DNA of 23,507 nt from JAJPXC01 sp964562375 (lineage in GTDB: Bacteria; Bacteroidota; Bacteroidia; Bacteroidales; Muribaculaceae), in contig CAZLSW010000051.1 in the NCBI GenBank assembly GCA_964562375.1, positions 1-23,507 of the forward strand. The letters run 5' to 3'. The translations under genes were made by a program, and so were the position numbers. A model generated the notes under the pieces. That model saw only the letters and a program-made list of their open reading frames with translations. It was not told where the DNA came from and made no database searches. Shown in pieces: positions 6,390-15,237 of the stretch. Within the stretch, counting starts at the first letter, position 1. Each line of letters starts with the position of its first letter.

Positions 6390-6841
6390 TTTTTGATTGT
6401 TATGGTTTTTAATTGATTATAAGTTGCTCAACAAAATTAGTTGAATAGATTAATTAAGTTGCTTTTACTCTTATTCAATGTGCTTTTGTGGTCTTTTTTG
6501 GTCGCTTTTCCTCTCGTCATCAGTCGTGTAGCTCGCTACACTCCTTCTTCCGAGAGAAAAATCGCCTCAAAAAATCCTTACAAAATCACATTGCCTAATT
6601 TTGTAGAGCAACTTTTGCTTGTTGATTTTGCGGTGCAAAATTACTATATCTTTTTGAGACGGCAAAAAGTTTCATACGATTTTTTTGATTTTGAAGATTG
6701 GAATTTTATGCGTATATTCGCGGTGGAATATACCCGGATGGGTGACAAGCGATTTTTATTACATATATTTATAACCAAAATTCAGCCATGAGGCACTTTC
6801 CCCTATGACCCTTATGGCCAAAGTAAAAACTTAGTGCAATT
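6390..6841. other. AT-rich intergenic region holding the long rpsU leader
   Basis: About 450 bp separate rpsU (minus) from the GH81 gene (plus). On the minus strand a promoter-like element at 6636-6665 would give a leader of ~240 nt. The leader contains a nested structure: an outer stem of CTCTCG (6511-6516) with CGAGAG (6551-6556), extended by TTTT/AAAA, encloses an inner hairpin at 6526-6541 (GTGTAG/CTACAC, tetraloop). I see no convincing promoter for the GH81 gene in 6666-6841. A 116-codon open frame at 6441-6791 (plus) is judged spurious. Confidence 0.6.
6636..6665 (-). promoter_or_regulatory. putative promoter of rpsU
   Basis: On the minus strand TTG (6665-6663) is followed after 19 nt by TAATTTTG (6643-6636), an exact TAnnTTTG with correct spacing for the Bacteroides primary sigma factor. 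The predicted start is near 6629, giving a ~240-nt untranslated leader. Confidence 0.55.
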
Positions 6842-9800
6842 ATGTCCAAATTATTAATTACGGGCTACGCAGTGGCGGCTATCGCTGTGTCGTCGCTGAC
6901 GTGCGCGTCGGCTCAGGACGTGGTGAAGCTGGGTCGCGGCAGCTACGCGTCGTCGATGCCTCTGAGCTACGGCTCCACCTCGGAGCACACTGGCGACCAG
7001 TCGGTGAAGATGCTATCGCGCAAGATTTGGCTCACGGAGCGTGACAACCAGCCCATTCCCACCAACGACTGGTGGACGTCAATTCTCGACGCCCAGTGGG
7101 GCGGCTCCCTGTGGAACTATCCCGGGATGGTAGAGCCGGCTGAAACCGGTATCACCATCCACTATCCGACGCATTGGCAATCGGACGGCGGCCAATTGAC
7201 CTGGGACTCGGCCGTGGAGATCCAGGGCGAGAATTTCAAAGGCGCGGAGGCAATCGCCGACAGCTGGCACGACTGGGACGTGGAGATGCTCATCCCGGGC
7301 ACCGACTCGTCGAAGCAGATGCTTGCCACGTTGAGCCACGGCACGCCGTTCACCTGGATTGAGTTTACCAACGTCAACCCGGTGGTGGCTATGCAGAAAT
7401 CAGTTGACAACTGGAACAATACCACCGCCGAGGCCACGTTCTACAACGCCGAGGGGTCGGCGATTTCGGCGCCCATGGGGTTGATGATGAGCCAGACGGC
7501 CTTCAAGATCGGCGACGACGCTTATGGCTTGTACATGCCCGCGGGGTCGATTCTCACCTATGATTCCACCAAGAATAAATTGACTATCAACCAGGATGGC
7601 TGCTCCAAGCGTTTCCTCGTTGTGGCCCTGCTGCCCGACGGCGACGTGAAGAAGCTGAGCGAATACGAGGAGTATGCCTACAACGTGGTGCGCGATACCA
7701 AGGTGACGTGGAAGTACGACGCGAAAAAAGGCACGATCTCGTCGACGTGGAGCGTCACGGCCGAGAACCTCATCTCGGGCGCCAAGGGTGGCGACGTGAT
7801 CCAGGGCTTTATCCCCCACGCCTATAAGGGTGCTGTGTCGCAGCCCTCGAATTACATGACGGAGACCTACCTTACCCCTCGTGGCACCATGAAGATGGCC
7901 ACAGGAACGGAATGGACGTTCTCCCACACGTTCGCCGGCATCCTCCCTTGGTACCTCGAGCCTAAGGAGGACAAAACACTTGCCAATCCGTTCAATCCCG
8001 AGGTAATGGATTGGTTGATGGAGAATTACGCTGATAACGGCGTGTTTGGCGGCGACACTTACTGGGGAGGCAAGGGCCTTACCCAAATGGCGTTGAACAT
8101 GACTTTCGCCCTGCAGCTCGGCGACACCGAGAAATTTGAGGCGTCCAAGAAGAAACTGAAGGACACGCTCGTCAACTGGCTCACCTACACGCCAGGCGAG
8201 ACCAACTTCTTCTTCGCCTACTATCCCCGCTGGGGAGGCATGCTTGGCGAGGCCACGAGCTACGACAGCGACACGTTCAACGACCACCACTTCCATTACG
8301 GCTACTACACCTTGGCCGCGGCTATGCTGTGCTTGGTGGACGACGAGTTCCGCTCGGGCTACGGCGAGATGCTGAAACTCATCGCCAAGGATTACGCCAA
8401 CTACGACCGCACCGACACGCGCTTCCCATTCCTCCGCCACATGGACCCGTGGGCTGGACACAGCTACGCCGGCGGTTTGGGCGACCAGGGCAACCAAAAC
8501 GGCAACGGTCAGGAGTCGACCTCCGAGGCCATGCAAGCTTGGGGAGGCATCTACCTGCTGGGTGTGGCTTTGGGTGACGACGAATTGCGCGACGCCGGTA
8601 TCTTTGGCTGGTCGACCGAGGCCAGGGCCACGCGCGAGTATTGGTTTGACGTCGATGGCCACACGGACTGCGACAAGTACGGCCTGGGAGGCAACATCGA
8701 CTACACGCTCTACCCCTATCCCTACAACTCCAACATCACGTGCAAGGGTATCGGCTGGTGGACATGGTTTGGCGGCGACCCGCTGTTCATGCACGGCATC
8801 CAGTGGATGCCCATCTCCCCGGCATTGGACTACCTGTCGTGGGACACCGACTTCGTGGCATGGGCCTACAACGAGCTGATGAGTGGCTCGGTTACCGGTT
8901 GGCCTCACGATTGGTGGGACACGACCGTCAACTCCAAGGATCCGACTGGCACCAGCGAGGGCTTGGCCCTCAACGACTGGGGCAACGTGACGCTCGCATA
9001 CATGCAGCGCGCCTACCCCGACAAGGCCGCTGAGATCTTCGACCAGGCTTGGGAGAAAAAGGCACATATCGCCACAGCGGTTTCCACGGGTCACATCTCT
9101 TATTACACCCTCCACTCCCACCGCACCTACGGCGAGATCGACTTCACGGCCCACGCCGACATCCCCACGGCCAACATCATGACCAAGGGCGACAAGACCT
9201 ACTACGTGGTGTACAACCCGGGCGCCGAGCGCGACGTCAACTTCTACAAGGACGGCGTGATTGTCAAGACCGTGAAGGCCCCCTCCAAGAAGCTGGTGGC
9301 CATCAGCGACGATCCCGAGGCCACATCCATTAACATATCGACAGAGGGCGGCACCAAGGTGCTCACCACGACCACGCTCTCAGCCACCGTCCTCGACCAA
9401 TACGGAGCCTCGGTTGACAACGCCACAATCACCTGGAGCGTCACCCCTGCCAACGTCGCCACAATCGACCAGAGCGGCATCGTCACCGTCAACTCGGGCG
9501 TGGCCACCGGCACGGCGTTCACCGTCACCGCCACCTACGGCGGCATCACCGCCTCTGTGGACATGGAGGTCAACGAGCCCAGCTACCTCGCCTCGGCCAC
9601 ATTCACCCCCGCGTCATCGTTCGTCGAAAAAGGCTCCCCCATCGACATCGCGATCTCGCTGCTCGACCAGTACGGCGAGCCTTACGAGACCGACGTCACC
9701 TGGACTATCAACGGCCAGGAGATGGAAACACCCTACCTCGACGGCCAGACGGCCGGCAACTACGAGATCGTGGCCACAGCCGACGGCCAAACCTTCACCA

Positions 9801-12800
9801 AGAGCCTTTTCGTCTCCCCCACCCTGCCCAACCTCATCGAGGACTACTGCACGGCTTACGCTTCGTCGCAGAACGGCATCAACGTGGCAACCAACGTGCT
9901 CACCCAGGGCACTGGCTCGCGCTGGGAGTCGGTATACGGGGTTGACAGCTACACCGACGACATCAACGACCAGTGGATCTACATCGACCTTGTGCGCGAG
10001 TGCAAGCTCTACTCGGTAGAGATCAACTGGGAAACCGCCTGCGCCGCATCCTACGAGATACAGATCGCTCCCAAGGCCGCAGAGATGGAGGACGTAAGCG
10101 TGTTCAACGTCGACAAATACGAAACCACCCAGGCTCCCAAGGATTGGACCACCGTTGCCACCGCTTCGGCCTCGGGTGCCGGCACCGTGCGCACTGTCAT
10201 CGACGGCACCGCCCGCTACCTCCGCGTGAAGTGCAACAAGCGAGGCTCCGACTACGGTTACTCCTTCTACGAAATCAAGATCCACGGCCTCGAGACCGAC
10301 GACGTGGCAACCGAGTACCGCAACCTCGCCCTCGGCAAGGACGCTGTTTGCTCCAGTTCCTCTAACTATAATGCATACTTGGCTGTCGACGGCATTACCG
10401 AAGGAGGCTCGCGATGGGAGTCGCTGCCGATCGACGACCAATGGCTCTATGTCGATTTGGGTAAGAACTACGACTTCGACAAGGTAAGCGTGTTCTGGGA
10501 AACCGCCAAGGCCAAGACCTACAAGATCCAGGTCGCCAAGGACGGCGCCGCGATGGCCACCTATACCGGCAAGATGACCAATGTCGATGGGGCCACGGAG
10601 GAGGAATTTCAGGCTGTCGCTGAATCAGAGTGGACCACCCTCGCCGAGGCTACTACCACTACGGGCACAAAAACCGACGCCGACAACGACGAAACCGTTA
10701 TCACCACTGTCAACGGCAACGGCCGCTACGTGCGCATCCTCACCACCGAGCGCGCCACCGGCTACGGCTCGTCGATTTGGGAGCTTGAGGTGTGGGGCAC
10801 TATGGTTCTTGGCGGAGGCTCCACCACCGACGTTAAGGGCATGGAGATCACCTCCTCAGCCGAGTCGATCAACGAGGATCAAACCGCCACTTTCACCGCC
10901 ATAGTCTACAACCTCGACGGCACCACCGTTGACACCGCCGTCACCTGGGGCACCGACAACGGCACCATCACCGCCGACGGCCTTCTCACCCCCGCCAAAT
11001 ATGGTACCGCTACCGTAACCGCAACATCTACCGACGGATCGATGACGGCCTCCAAGAGCATCACCGTCAACGAGGTGATCAAATTGGCTTCGCTGACGAT
11101 TGACCCCTCGGAGCTGTCGATGATCGCCGGCGACCAGGCCGACTTCTCGATGGAGGGTTACAATCAGTTTGGCGGTCTCTACAGCCTCTCGGGCAATGTT
11201 ACCGCTACCGTCAAGGACGCCGACGGCAACGCCTCCAACGGTGTCTACGTCGACCTTGACAACATGATCGTAACCGCCAATACCCAAGGCACTTACACCG
11301 TAACGTTCACCGTGGGCAAGGTTTCGCAGGATTGGACCGTAAAGGTAGTGCCCCTGGTTGACATCAACTTGGCTCTGGGCCAAGAGGCAACGGCTGGCAG
11401 CACCTCGGACAACGCCGCGTCAAACGTCACCGACGGCGACCTCACTACCCGCTGGCAAGCCGCACCCGGTGGCGAGCAATGGATAATGGTTGAGCTTGAC
11501 AACACCTATGCTGTAAACCGCGTTGTAACCACTTGGGAGGCTGCTTACGCCACCAAGTACCACATCGAGGTGTCGATCGACGGTGAAAACTGGTCGACCC
11601 TGATGTCCAACACCGAGACCCCCACCGCGTCTGTGGGCCAAAGCCTTACCGCTGCGGCACCCGGCGCCGCGCGCTATGTGAAGATTGTGGGCGACGAATT
11701 GGTTGGCGATGCTGTAACCTATGGTATGTCGATCTTCGAAATCGAGGTTTACGGCACCACCCGCTTCGACGACGATGACACCACGGCTCCCGCATTCACG
11801 TCCAAGAACATCGGCAAGAGCAGCGAAACGGCTGTTACCGCCGGTGCTGTTGCCACCGATGCCTCGGGTTACATTTCCTACCAGTTGACCCTCTCGCCGC
11901 TGACGGCAGTTGGTGCCGAGAGCTACTCGACTGGTTGCAACGGTCTGTCGGGTGACGCCATCTCGCTCACGATCAGCGATATCGCTTCTGGTAGCTATCT
12001 TGCTACTATCACCGCAACCGATCCTTACGGCAACTCGACATCCTACTCGGAGACAGTCACCATCGCCGCTCAGAGCATCGTAGGTGTTAACCTCGCGCTG
12101 AATCGCCCCGTAACTGGCAGCGACTCGCAAGACAATTCTGACATTAATAACGCTGTTGATGGAAGCCCTGGTACTGGTTGGGAGGCTTACCACATCACTG
12201 ACGGCACCGATTGCGACTACTTCCTGCAAGTGGAGCTCGATGGCGTGTACAACCTTACCTCAGTGGTAATCGTAAGCAACAACGGCGCTTATCCCAAGAA
12301 TGGAACTCTTCAATTCTCGGAGGATGGCGAAAACTGGACAACCACCGTTAGCGCCAACCGCACTGAACAGGGCACCTCTACCCATGCGCTTAGCAACGTG
12401 GTGGCCAAGTATGTGCGCTACAACATCACCACCAAGAACATGGAGTATGGTATCTGGATTCATGAGTTTGAGGTCTATGGTGACGCTCGATTGCTGGGTG
12501 TTGCCGCTGTAAACGGTAACGACGTTGCCCTCTCGGGCACGTGGGACGCATCGCGCTTCGCCTCGATCGACGACGTGACCACCACGGGCTACGACTTCAC
12601 CCAAGTTTCCGTGCCTGCTGAGGGTATTACCTTGAGCGTGAAGAACCCCAACTGTATCATCTATAAGGCTGAGGGGCAGAAGATCTCGGGCACCGGGCTC
12701 AACGTCGCCGAGATGACCGCCGATGGAGCTGTAGCCGAGAACCTCAACTTCCTCCAGGGGTACAACTTCAACGCCGCTGTTGATATCCGCGCCACAGGCA

Positions 12801-13408
12801 CGGTAACGGTTGGCTTCCCCTCGTTCGCCGGCAAGGGCATGGTTTTGCTGCCGTTCGCTTACTCTGCCCCTGATAATCAGTCGATCAGCCGCTTCGTAAG
12901 CTACAGCGCCACGATGGCCAGCTTCATTACCAACACTGGCGAGCTCGCCGCCAACACTCCCGCTATGCTCGAGTTAACGACAGGCACGCAGAGTCAGGTA
13001 CGTCCCAAAGCCGACTCCACCTCATTGACACTCTCGGCAAGCAACACCACCGTCGTTGCTACCCCCGAGCTGATGATTGCCGGTGGCGCTCTGCAAGGCA
13101 CCTACCTCAATATCGATAAGACCAGCAACCTGACGTATAGCGCGTCGAAGAACGCGTTCAACACCGATTCCTCGGCAGTTCCGTCGTTCTCGGCCTCGCT
13201 CGTGACCGGCGACAGCAACTCGCGCGCAATTGACGCCACCGCGACGGCTATCCTGGGCGTGCTGGCCGACCTCGACCCCGAGACACCGATTGACGTATTC
13301 TCGATCGACGGACGCATGATCCGCCACAACGTGCCTCTACGCGAAGCCACTCGCGGCTTGGCCACTGGCTTCTACCTCGTGGGAGGGCAGAAGCTGCTGG
13401 TGAAGTAA
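6842..13408 (+). CDS. secreted multimodular GH81 endo-beta-1,3-glucanase with T9SS-like C-terminal domain
   Basis: A 2188-residue secreted enzyme predicted to cut beta-1,3-glucan. A signal peptide (cleavage after ASA, ~24) precedes the GH81 domain (~30-822): PIPTNDWWTS (71-80), DHHFHYGYY with likely acid Asp481, HMDPWAGHSYAGG, and QESTSEA with likely base Glu558 and Glu562. Accessory modules follow: Big-like beta domains (~828-914, ~916-995), F5/8 type C domains (~998-1152, ~1159-1321), two more Big-like domains (~1331-1413, ~1414-1505), F5/8 type C (~1506-1641), an Ig/cadherin-like domain (~1642-1745), and a fourth F5/8 type C (~1746-1884). Region 1885-2127 is not recognised. The end (~2128-2188) has PIDVFSIDGRMI, then GLATGFYLVGGQKLLVK, a T9SS type-A-like sorting domain. 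No SusC/SusD lies beside it, and it has its own terminator. The discoidin-like modules probably bind glycans at the cell surface. Confidence 0.93.
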   Translation: MSKLLITGYAVAAIAVSSLTCASAQDVVKLGRGSYASSMPLSYGSTSEHTGDQSVKMLSRKIWLTERDNQPIPTNDWWTSILDAQWGGSLWNYPGMVEPAETGITIHYPTHWQSDGGQLTWDSAVEIQGENFKGAEAIADSWHDWDVEMLIPGTDSSKQMLATLSHGTPFTWIEFTNVNPVVAMQKSVDNWNNTTAEATFYNAEGSAISAPMGLMMSQTAFKIGDDAYGLYMPAGSILTYDSTKNKLTINQDGCSKRFLVVALLPDGDVKKLSEYEEYAYNVVRDTKVTWKYDAKKGTISSTWSVTAENLISGAKGGDVIQGFIPHAYKGAVSQPSNYMTETYLTPRGTMKMATGTEWTFSHTFAGILPWYLEPKEDKTLANPFNPEVMDWLMENYADNGVFGGDTYWGGKGLTQMALNMTFALQLGDTEKFEASKKKLKDTLVNWLTYTPGETNFFFAYYPRWGGMLGEATSYDSDTFNDHHFHYGYYTLAAAMLCLVDDEFRSGYGEMLKLIAKDYANYDRTDTRFPFLRHMDPWAGHSYAGGLGDQGNQNGNGQESTSEAMQAWGGIYLLGVALGDDELRDAGIFGWSTEARATREYWFDVDGHTDCDKYGLGGNIDYTLYPYPYNSNITCKGIGWWTWFGGDPLFMHGIQWMPISPALDYLSWDTDFVAWAYNELMSGSVTGWPHDWWDTTVNSKDPTGTSEGLALNDWGNVTLAYMQRAYPDKAAEIFDQAWEKKAHIATAVSTGHISYYTLHSHRTYGEIDFTAHADIPTANIMTKGDKTYYVVYNPGAERDVNFYKDGVIVKTVKAPSKKLVAISDDPEATSINISTEGGTKVLTTTTLSATVLDQYGASVDNATITWSVTPANVATIDQSGIVTVNSGVATGTAFTVTATYGGITASVDMEVNEPSYLASATFTPASSFVEKGSPIDIAISLLDQYGEPYETDVTWTINGQEMETPYLDGQTAGNYEIVATADGQTFTKSLFVSPTLPNLIEDYCTAYASSQNGINVATNVLTQGTGSRWESVYGVDSYTDDINDQWIYIDLVRECKLYSVEINWETACAASYEIQIAPKAAEMEDVSVFNVDKYETTQAPKDWTTVATASASGAGTVRTVIDGTARYLRVKCNKRGSDYGYSFYEIKIHGLETDDVATEYRNLALGKDAVCSSSSNYNAYLAVDGITEGGSRWESLPIDDQWLYVDLGKNYDFDKVSVFWETAKAKTYKIQVAKDGAAMATYTGKMTNVDGATEEEFQAVAESEWTTLAEATTTTGTKTDADNDETVITTVNGNGRYVRILTTERATGYGSSIWELEVWGTMVLGGGSTTDVKGMEITSSAESINEDQTATFTAIVYNLDGTTVDTAVTWGTDNGTITADGLLTPAKYGTATVTATSTDGSMTASKSITVNEVIKLASLTIDPSELSMIAGDQADFSMEGYNQFGGLYSLSGNVTATVKDADGNASNGVYVDLDNMIVTANTQGTYTVTFTVGKVSQDWTVKVVPLVDINLALGQEATAGSTSDNAASNVTDGDLTTRWQAAPGGEQWIMVELDNTYAVNRVVTTWEAAYATKYHIEVSIDGENWSTLMSNTETPTASVGQSLTAAAPGAARYVKIVGDELVGDAVTYGMSIFEIEVYGTTRFDDDDTTAPAFTSKNIGKSSETAVTAGAVATDASGYISYQLTLSPLTAVGAESYSTGCNGLSGDAISLTISDIASGSYLATITATDPYGNSTSYSETVTIAAQSIVGVNLALNRPVTGSDSQDNSDINNAVDGSPGTGWEAYHITDGTDCDYFLQVELDGVYNLTSVVIVSNNGAYPKNGTLQFSEDGENWTTTVSANRTEQGTSTHALSNVVAKYVRYNITTKNMEYGIWIHEFEVYGDARLLGVAAVNGNDVALSGTWDASRFASIDDVTTTGYDFTQVSVPAEGITLSVKNPNCIIYKAEGQKISGTGLNVAEMTADGAVAENLNFLQGYNFNAAVDIRATGTVTVGFPSFAGKGMVLLPFAYSAPDNQSISRFVSYSATMASFITNTGELAANTPAMLELTTGTQSQVRPKADSTSLTLSASNTTVVATPELMIAGGALQGTYLNIDKTSNLTYSASKNAFNTDSSAVPSFSASLVTGDSNSRAIDATATAILGVLADLDPETPIDVFSIDGRMIRHNVPLREATRGLATGFYLVGGQKLLVK

Positions 13409-13460
13409 CATTTTTTGATGGCCACTGCGGCAAACCGCGGGGCACCGTGGCTTGCTAATG

Positions 13461-13492
13461 GCAGCCTCGCTTCGGCGAGGCTGCTTTTTTTT
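13461..13492 (+). terminator. Rho-independent terminator of the GH81 gene
   Basis: A perfect 10-bp stem GCAGCCTCGC/GCGAGGCTGC with a TTCG tetraloop is followed by eight T. It lies 52 nt after the glucanase stop and separates it from the LRR gene. Confidence 0.93.
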
Positions 13493-13578
13493 GATGGCCG
13501 TCCAAGGCAGGCCCCCCGAGGGCTGCCGCGGCCGCTGGTGAAGGAGGGGCTCAGTAAAGGAGTTTCTAAGTAAAGGGG

Positions 13579-13596
13579 GTCACGGAAAACCGTGAC
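13579..13596 (+). other. hairpin in the upstream region of the LRR gene
   Basis: GTCACGG-AAAA-CCGTGAC is a perfect 7-bp stem with an A4 loop, about 50 nt before the LRR start codon. No T-tract follows, so it is not a normal terminator. It may be a leader structure or an operator; no promoter box is clear nearby. Confidence 0.4.
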
Positions 13597-13644
13597 GGGG
13601 GAAAGGGATATTTTCGCCAATTTCGCGGTAAATAATGGATCAAT

Positions 13645-15237
13645 ATGAATCGTTTAGCTACAATAATCGTTGCGGCGCTTTGCGCCTCCATGTCAGCCGC
13701 GGCATCTTCGCCCGACGGTATCTTCAACTACACCTACAGCGGTAGCTCTTCTTCTTCGCCTATCGCTATGATCACGGGTTACGCCCAGGAATACACTCAG
13801 CCGCAATTGGTGATTCCCGATGAGGTAACCTTCAATGGCGTCACCTACACCATCACCACCGCCTCGGGACTTGACGGCAACCAGTATATCGAGGAGATGG
13901 TAATGGGAAAGAATCTCAAGACGTGTCAAACTTTCCGCAACTGTCGTAATCTCAAGCGTTTTGTGGTCGATGCCGACAATCCCTATATTATGGTGATTGA
14001 TGAGGCTTGGCTGTGCCAAAATTACCAGCTAAAGGACAATCCCTACTTGTGGACTTTGGCCGCTGGAACCGCTACTGGCGACGTCACTATTCCCGAGGGG
14101 ATCAATGATATTATGGGGGGTGCCTTTAACGGTTGCGACATCGATTGCCTCACCTTCACCGGTTGCGTCGCGCCCGCTTATGAGTTGATCGATGCCGTGG
14201 GTGTCTACGATGACAACCATGAATACTTGGGCTGGGAAATGCTCGGCACTATACGCAAATACGCGTTGGCCGACAATCTTACCCAATGGAACAATAACAA
14301 GCAATATTTTCTGGAGGCCGACGCCCTTTATGAGCGATATTATGATGGGCTAACCACAACAGTGTCATTGATAAGCCTTCCTCCGGGCACCGATCGCTCC
14401 TCGCTGGTCATCAATGGCTCTTGCGATGACATCAATAGCGGCGCATTGGCCTCGGTGGCGAGCCTGCGCAATCTCGTGATCCCGGCCTCGGTGACGTGGA
14501 TGGGAGGGGCTTTTGCCAACGATCGCGACCATGAGATGTCGAATATCAAGAATATTGTCATTGGCGCTGGTCTCTCGAAGGTATATCTACCCACGGTCAA
14601 CAACGTTGTCAAGAATGTCTATTGCAAGGCGTTGACGCCACCCGAAGTGGAGGGCATTATCATATCTGAGGAGGAAACCGGGGAAACCGTCGCCGGGGGT
14701 GTGGAACGCCTATACGTGCCTGGGGATGCCTATGAGGCTTACGTTTCCCATGAGTCTTGGGGGCTTGTGCCTGAGATTGTGATTTACGACATCGAGGTGC
14801 CAGGGGTATCGACGACATCATCAAGCGAGGGGTTGGCCGTCACATGGGATGCTGTAAATGCCTATGAGATTGTTTATTATGTGGTGTGCTGCTATGGCGA
14901 CGCGGCGTTGGAGCAACCGTTGGAAATTCACACGGTGAACCTCGGCGCACGTTCCGCCTCTCCCTCCACTTGCACCTTCGACACGCTGGAATCGGACACC
15001 GACTATTGGCTCACCATCGAAGGCTTCGACTACGAGGGCCAATCATGTTACTTCGACTATCAGCCGATCCACACGGGCCAATTGTCCTCGGCGATCTCTA
15101 TCAACGATGATCTCTCAAGCGACCTCCAAGAGACAGCCATCTACGACATCACCGGGCGACGTCTCTCGACCCCGGCAGCGGGCCTTAACCTCATACGTCT
15201 TTCCGACGGCACCGTCCTCAAGCGCTTCATCCCTTAG
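13645..15237 (+). CDS. secreted BspA-like leucine-rich repeat / FN3-like protein with T9SS-like C-terminal domain
   Basis: A 530-residue protein with a signal peptide (cleavage near residues 18-20, AAA/SS). The body holds irregular LRR_5/BspA-type repeats: LVIPDEVTFNGVTYTI, MGKNLKTCQTFRNCRNLKRF, VTIPEGINDIMGGAFNGC, and LVIPASVTWMGGAF. The typical BspA closing motif follows (VERLYVPGDAYEAYVSHESW, ~352-372). A fibronectin-III-like beta domain spans ~382-482 (GLAVTWDAV...TCTFDTLESDTDYWLTI). The C-terminus (~485-530) reads ETAIYDITGRRL, then GLNLIRLSDGTVLKRF, matching the sorting domains of secreted Bacteroidales proteins. BspA-like proteins are usually surface proteins in adhesion; the ligand is unknown. 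Its stop overlaps the stop of the converging peptidase gene, with no terminator between. Confidence 0.85.
   Translation: MNRLATIIVAALCASMSAAASSPDGIFNYTYSGSSSSSPIAMITGYAQEYTQPQLVIPDEVTFNGVTYTITTASGLDGNQYIEEMVMGKNLKTCQTFRNCRNLKRFVVDADNPYIMVIDEAWLCQNYQLKDNPYLWTLAAGTATGDVTIPEGINDIMGGAFNGCDIDCLTFTGCVAPAYELIDAVGVYDDNHEYLGWEMLGTIRKYALADNLTQWNNNKQYFLEADALYERYYDGLTTTVSLISLPPGTDRSSLVINGSCDDINSGALASVASLRNLVIPASVTWMGGAFANDRDHEMSNIKNIVIGAGLSKVYLPTVNNVVKNVYCKALTPPEVEGIIISEEETGETVAGGVERLYVPGDAYEAYVSHESWGLVPEIVIYDIEVPGVSTTSSSEGLAVTWDAVNAYEIVYYVVCCYGDAALEQPLEIHTVNLGARSASPSTCTFDTLESDTDYWLTIEGFDYEGQSCYFDYQPIHTGQLSSAISINDDLSSDLQETAIYDITGRRLSTPAAGLNLIRLSDGTVLKRFIP

Noticed and set aside
6441..6791. 116-codon open frame with a hydrophobic N-terminus (plus strand)
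   Set aside because: It covers the rpsU promoter and leader hairpins, has the AT-rich composition of the gap rather than of the genes, and shows no recognisable family.
7400..9154. 584-codon open frame on the minus strand opposite the glucanase
   Set aside because: Antisense to the GH81 catalytic domain with shadow composition; the GH81 motifs on the plus strand are decisive.
13493..13578. Second terminator or small RNA after the glucanase
   Set aside because: Only imperfect GC-rich pairing (GGCAG.../...GGGCTGCC) is visible, without a T-tract or promoter.
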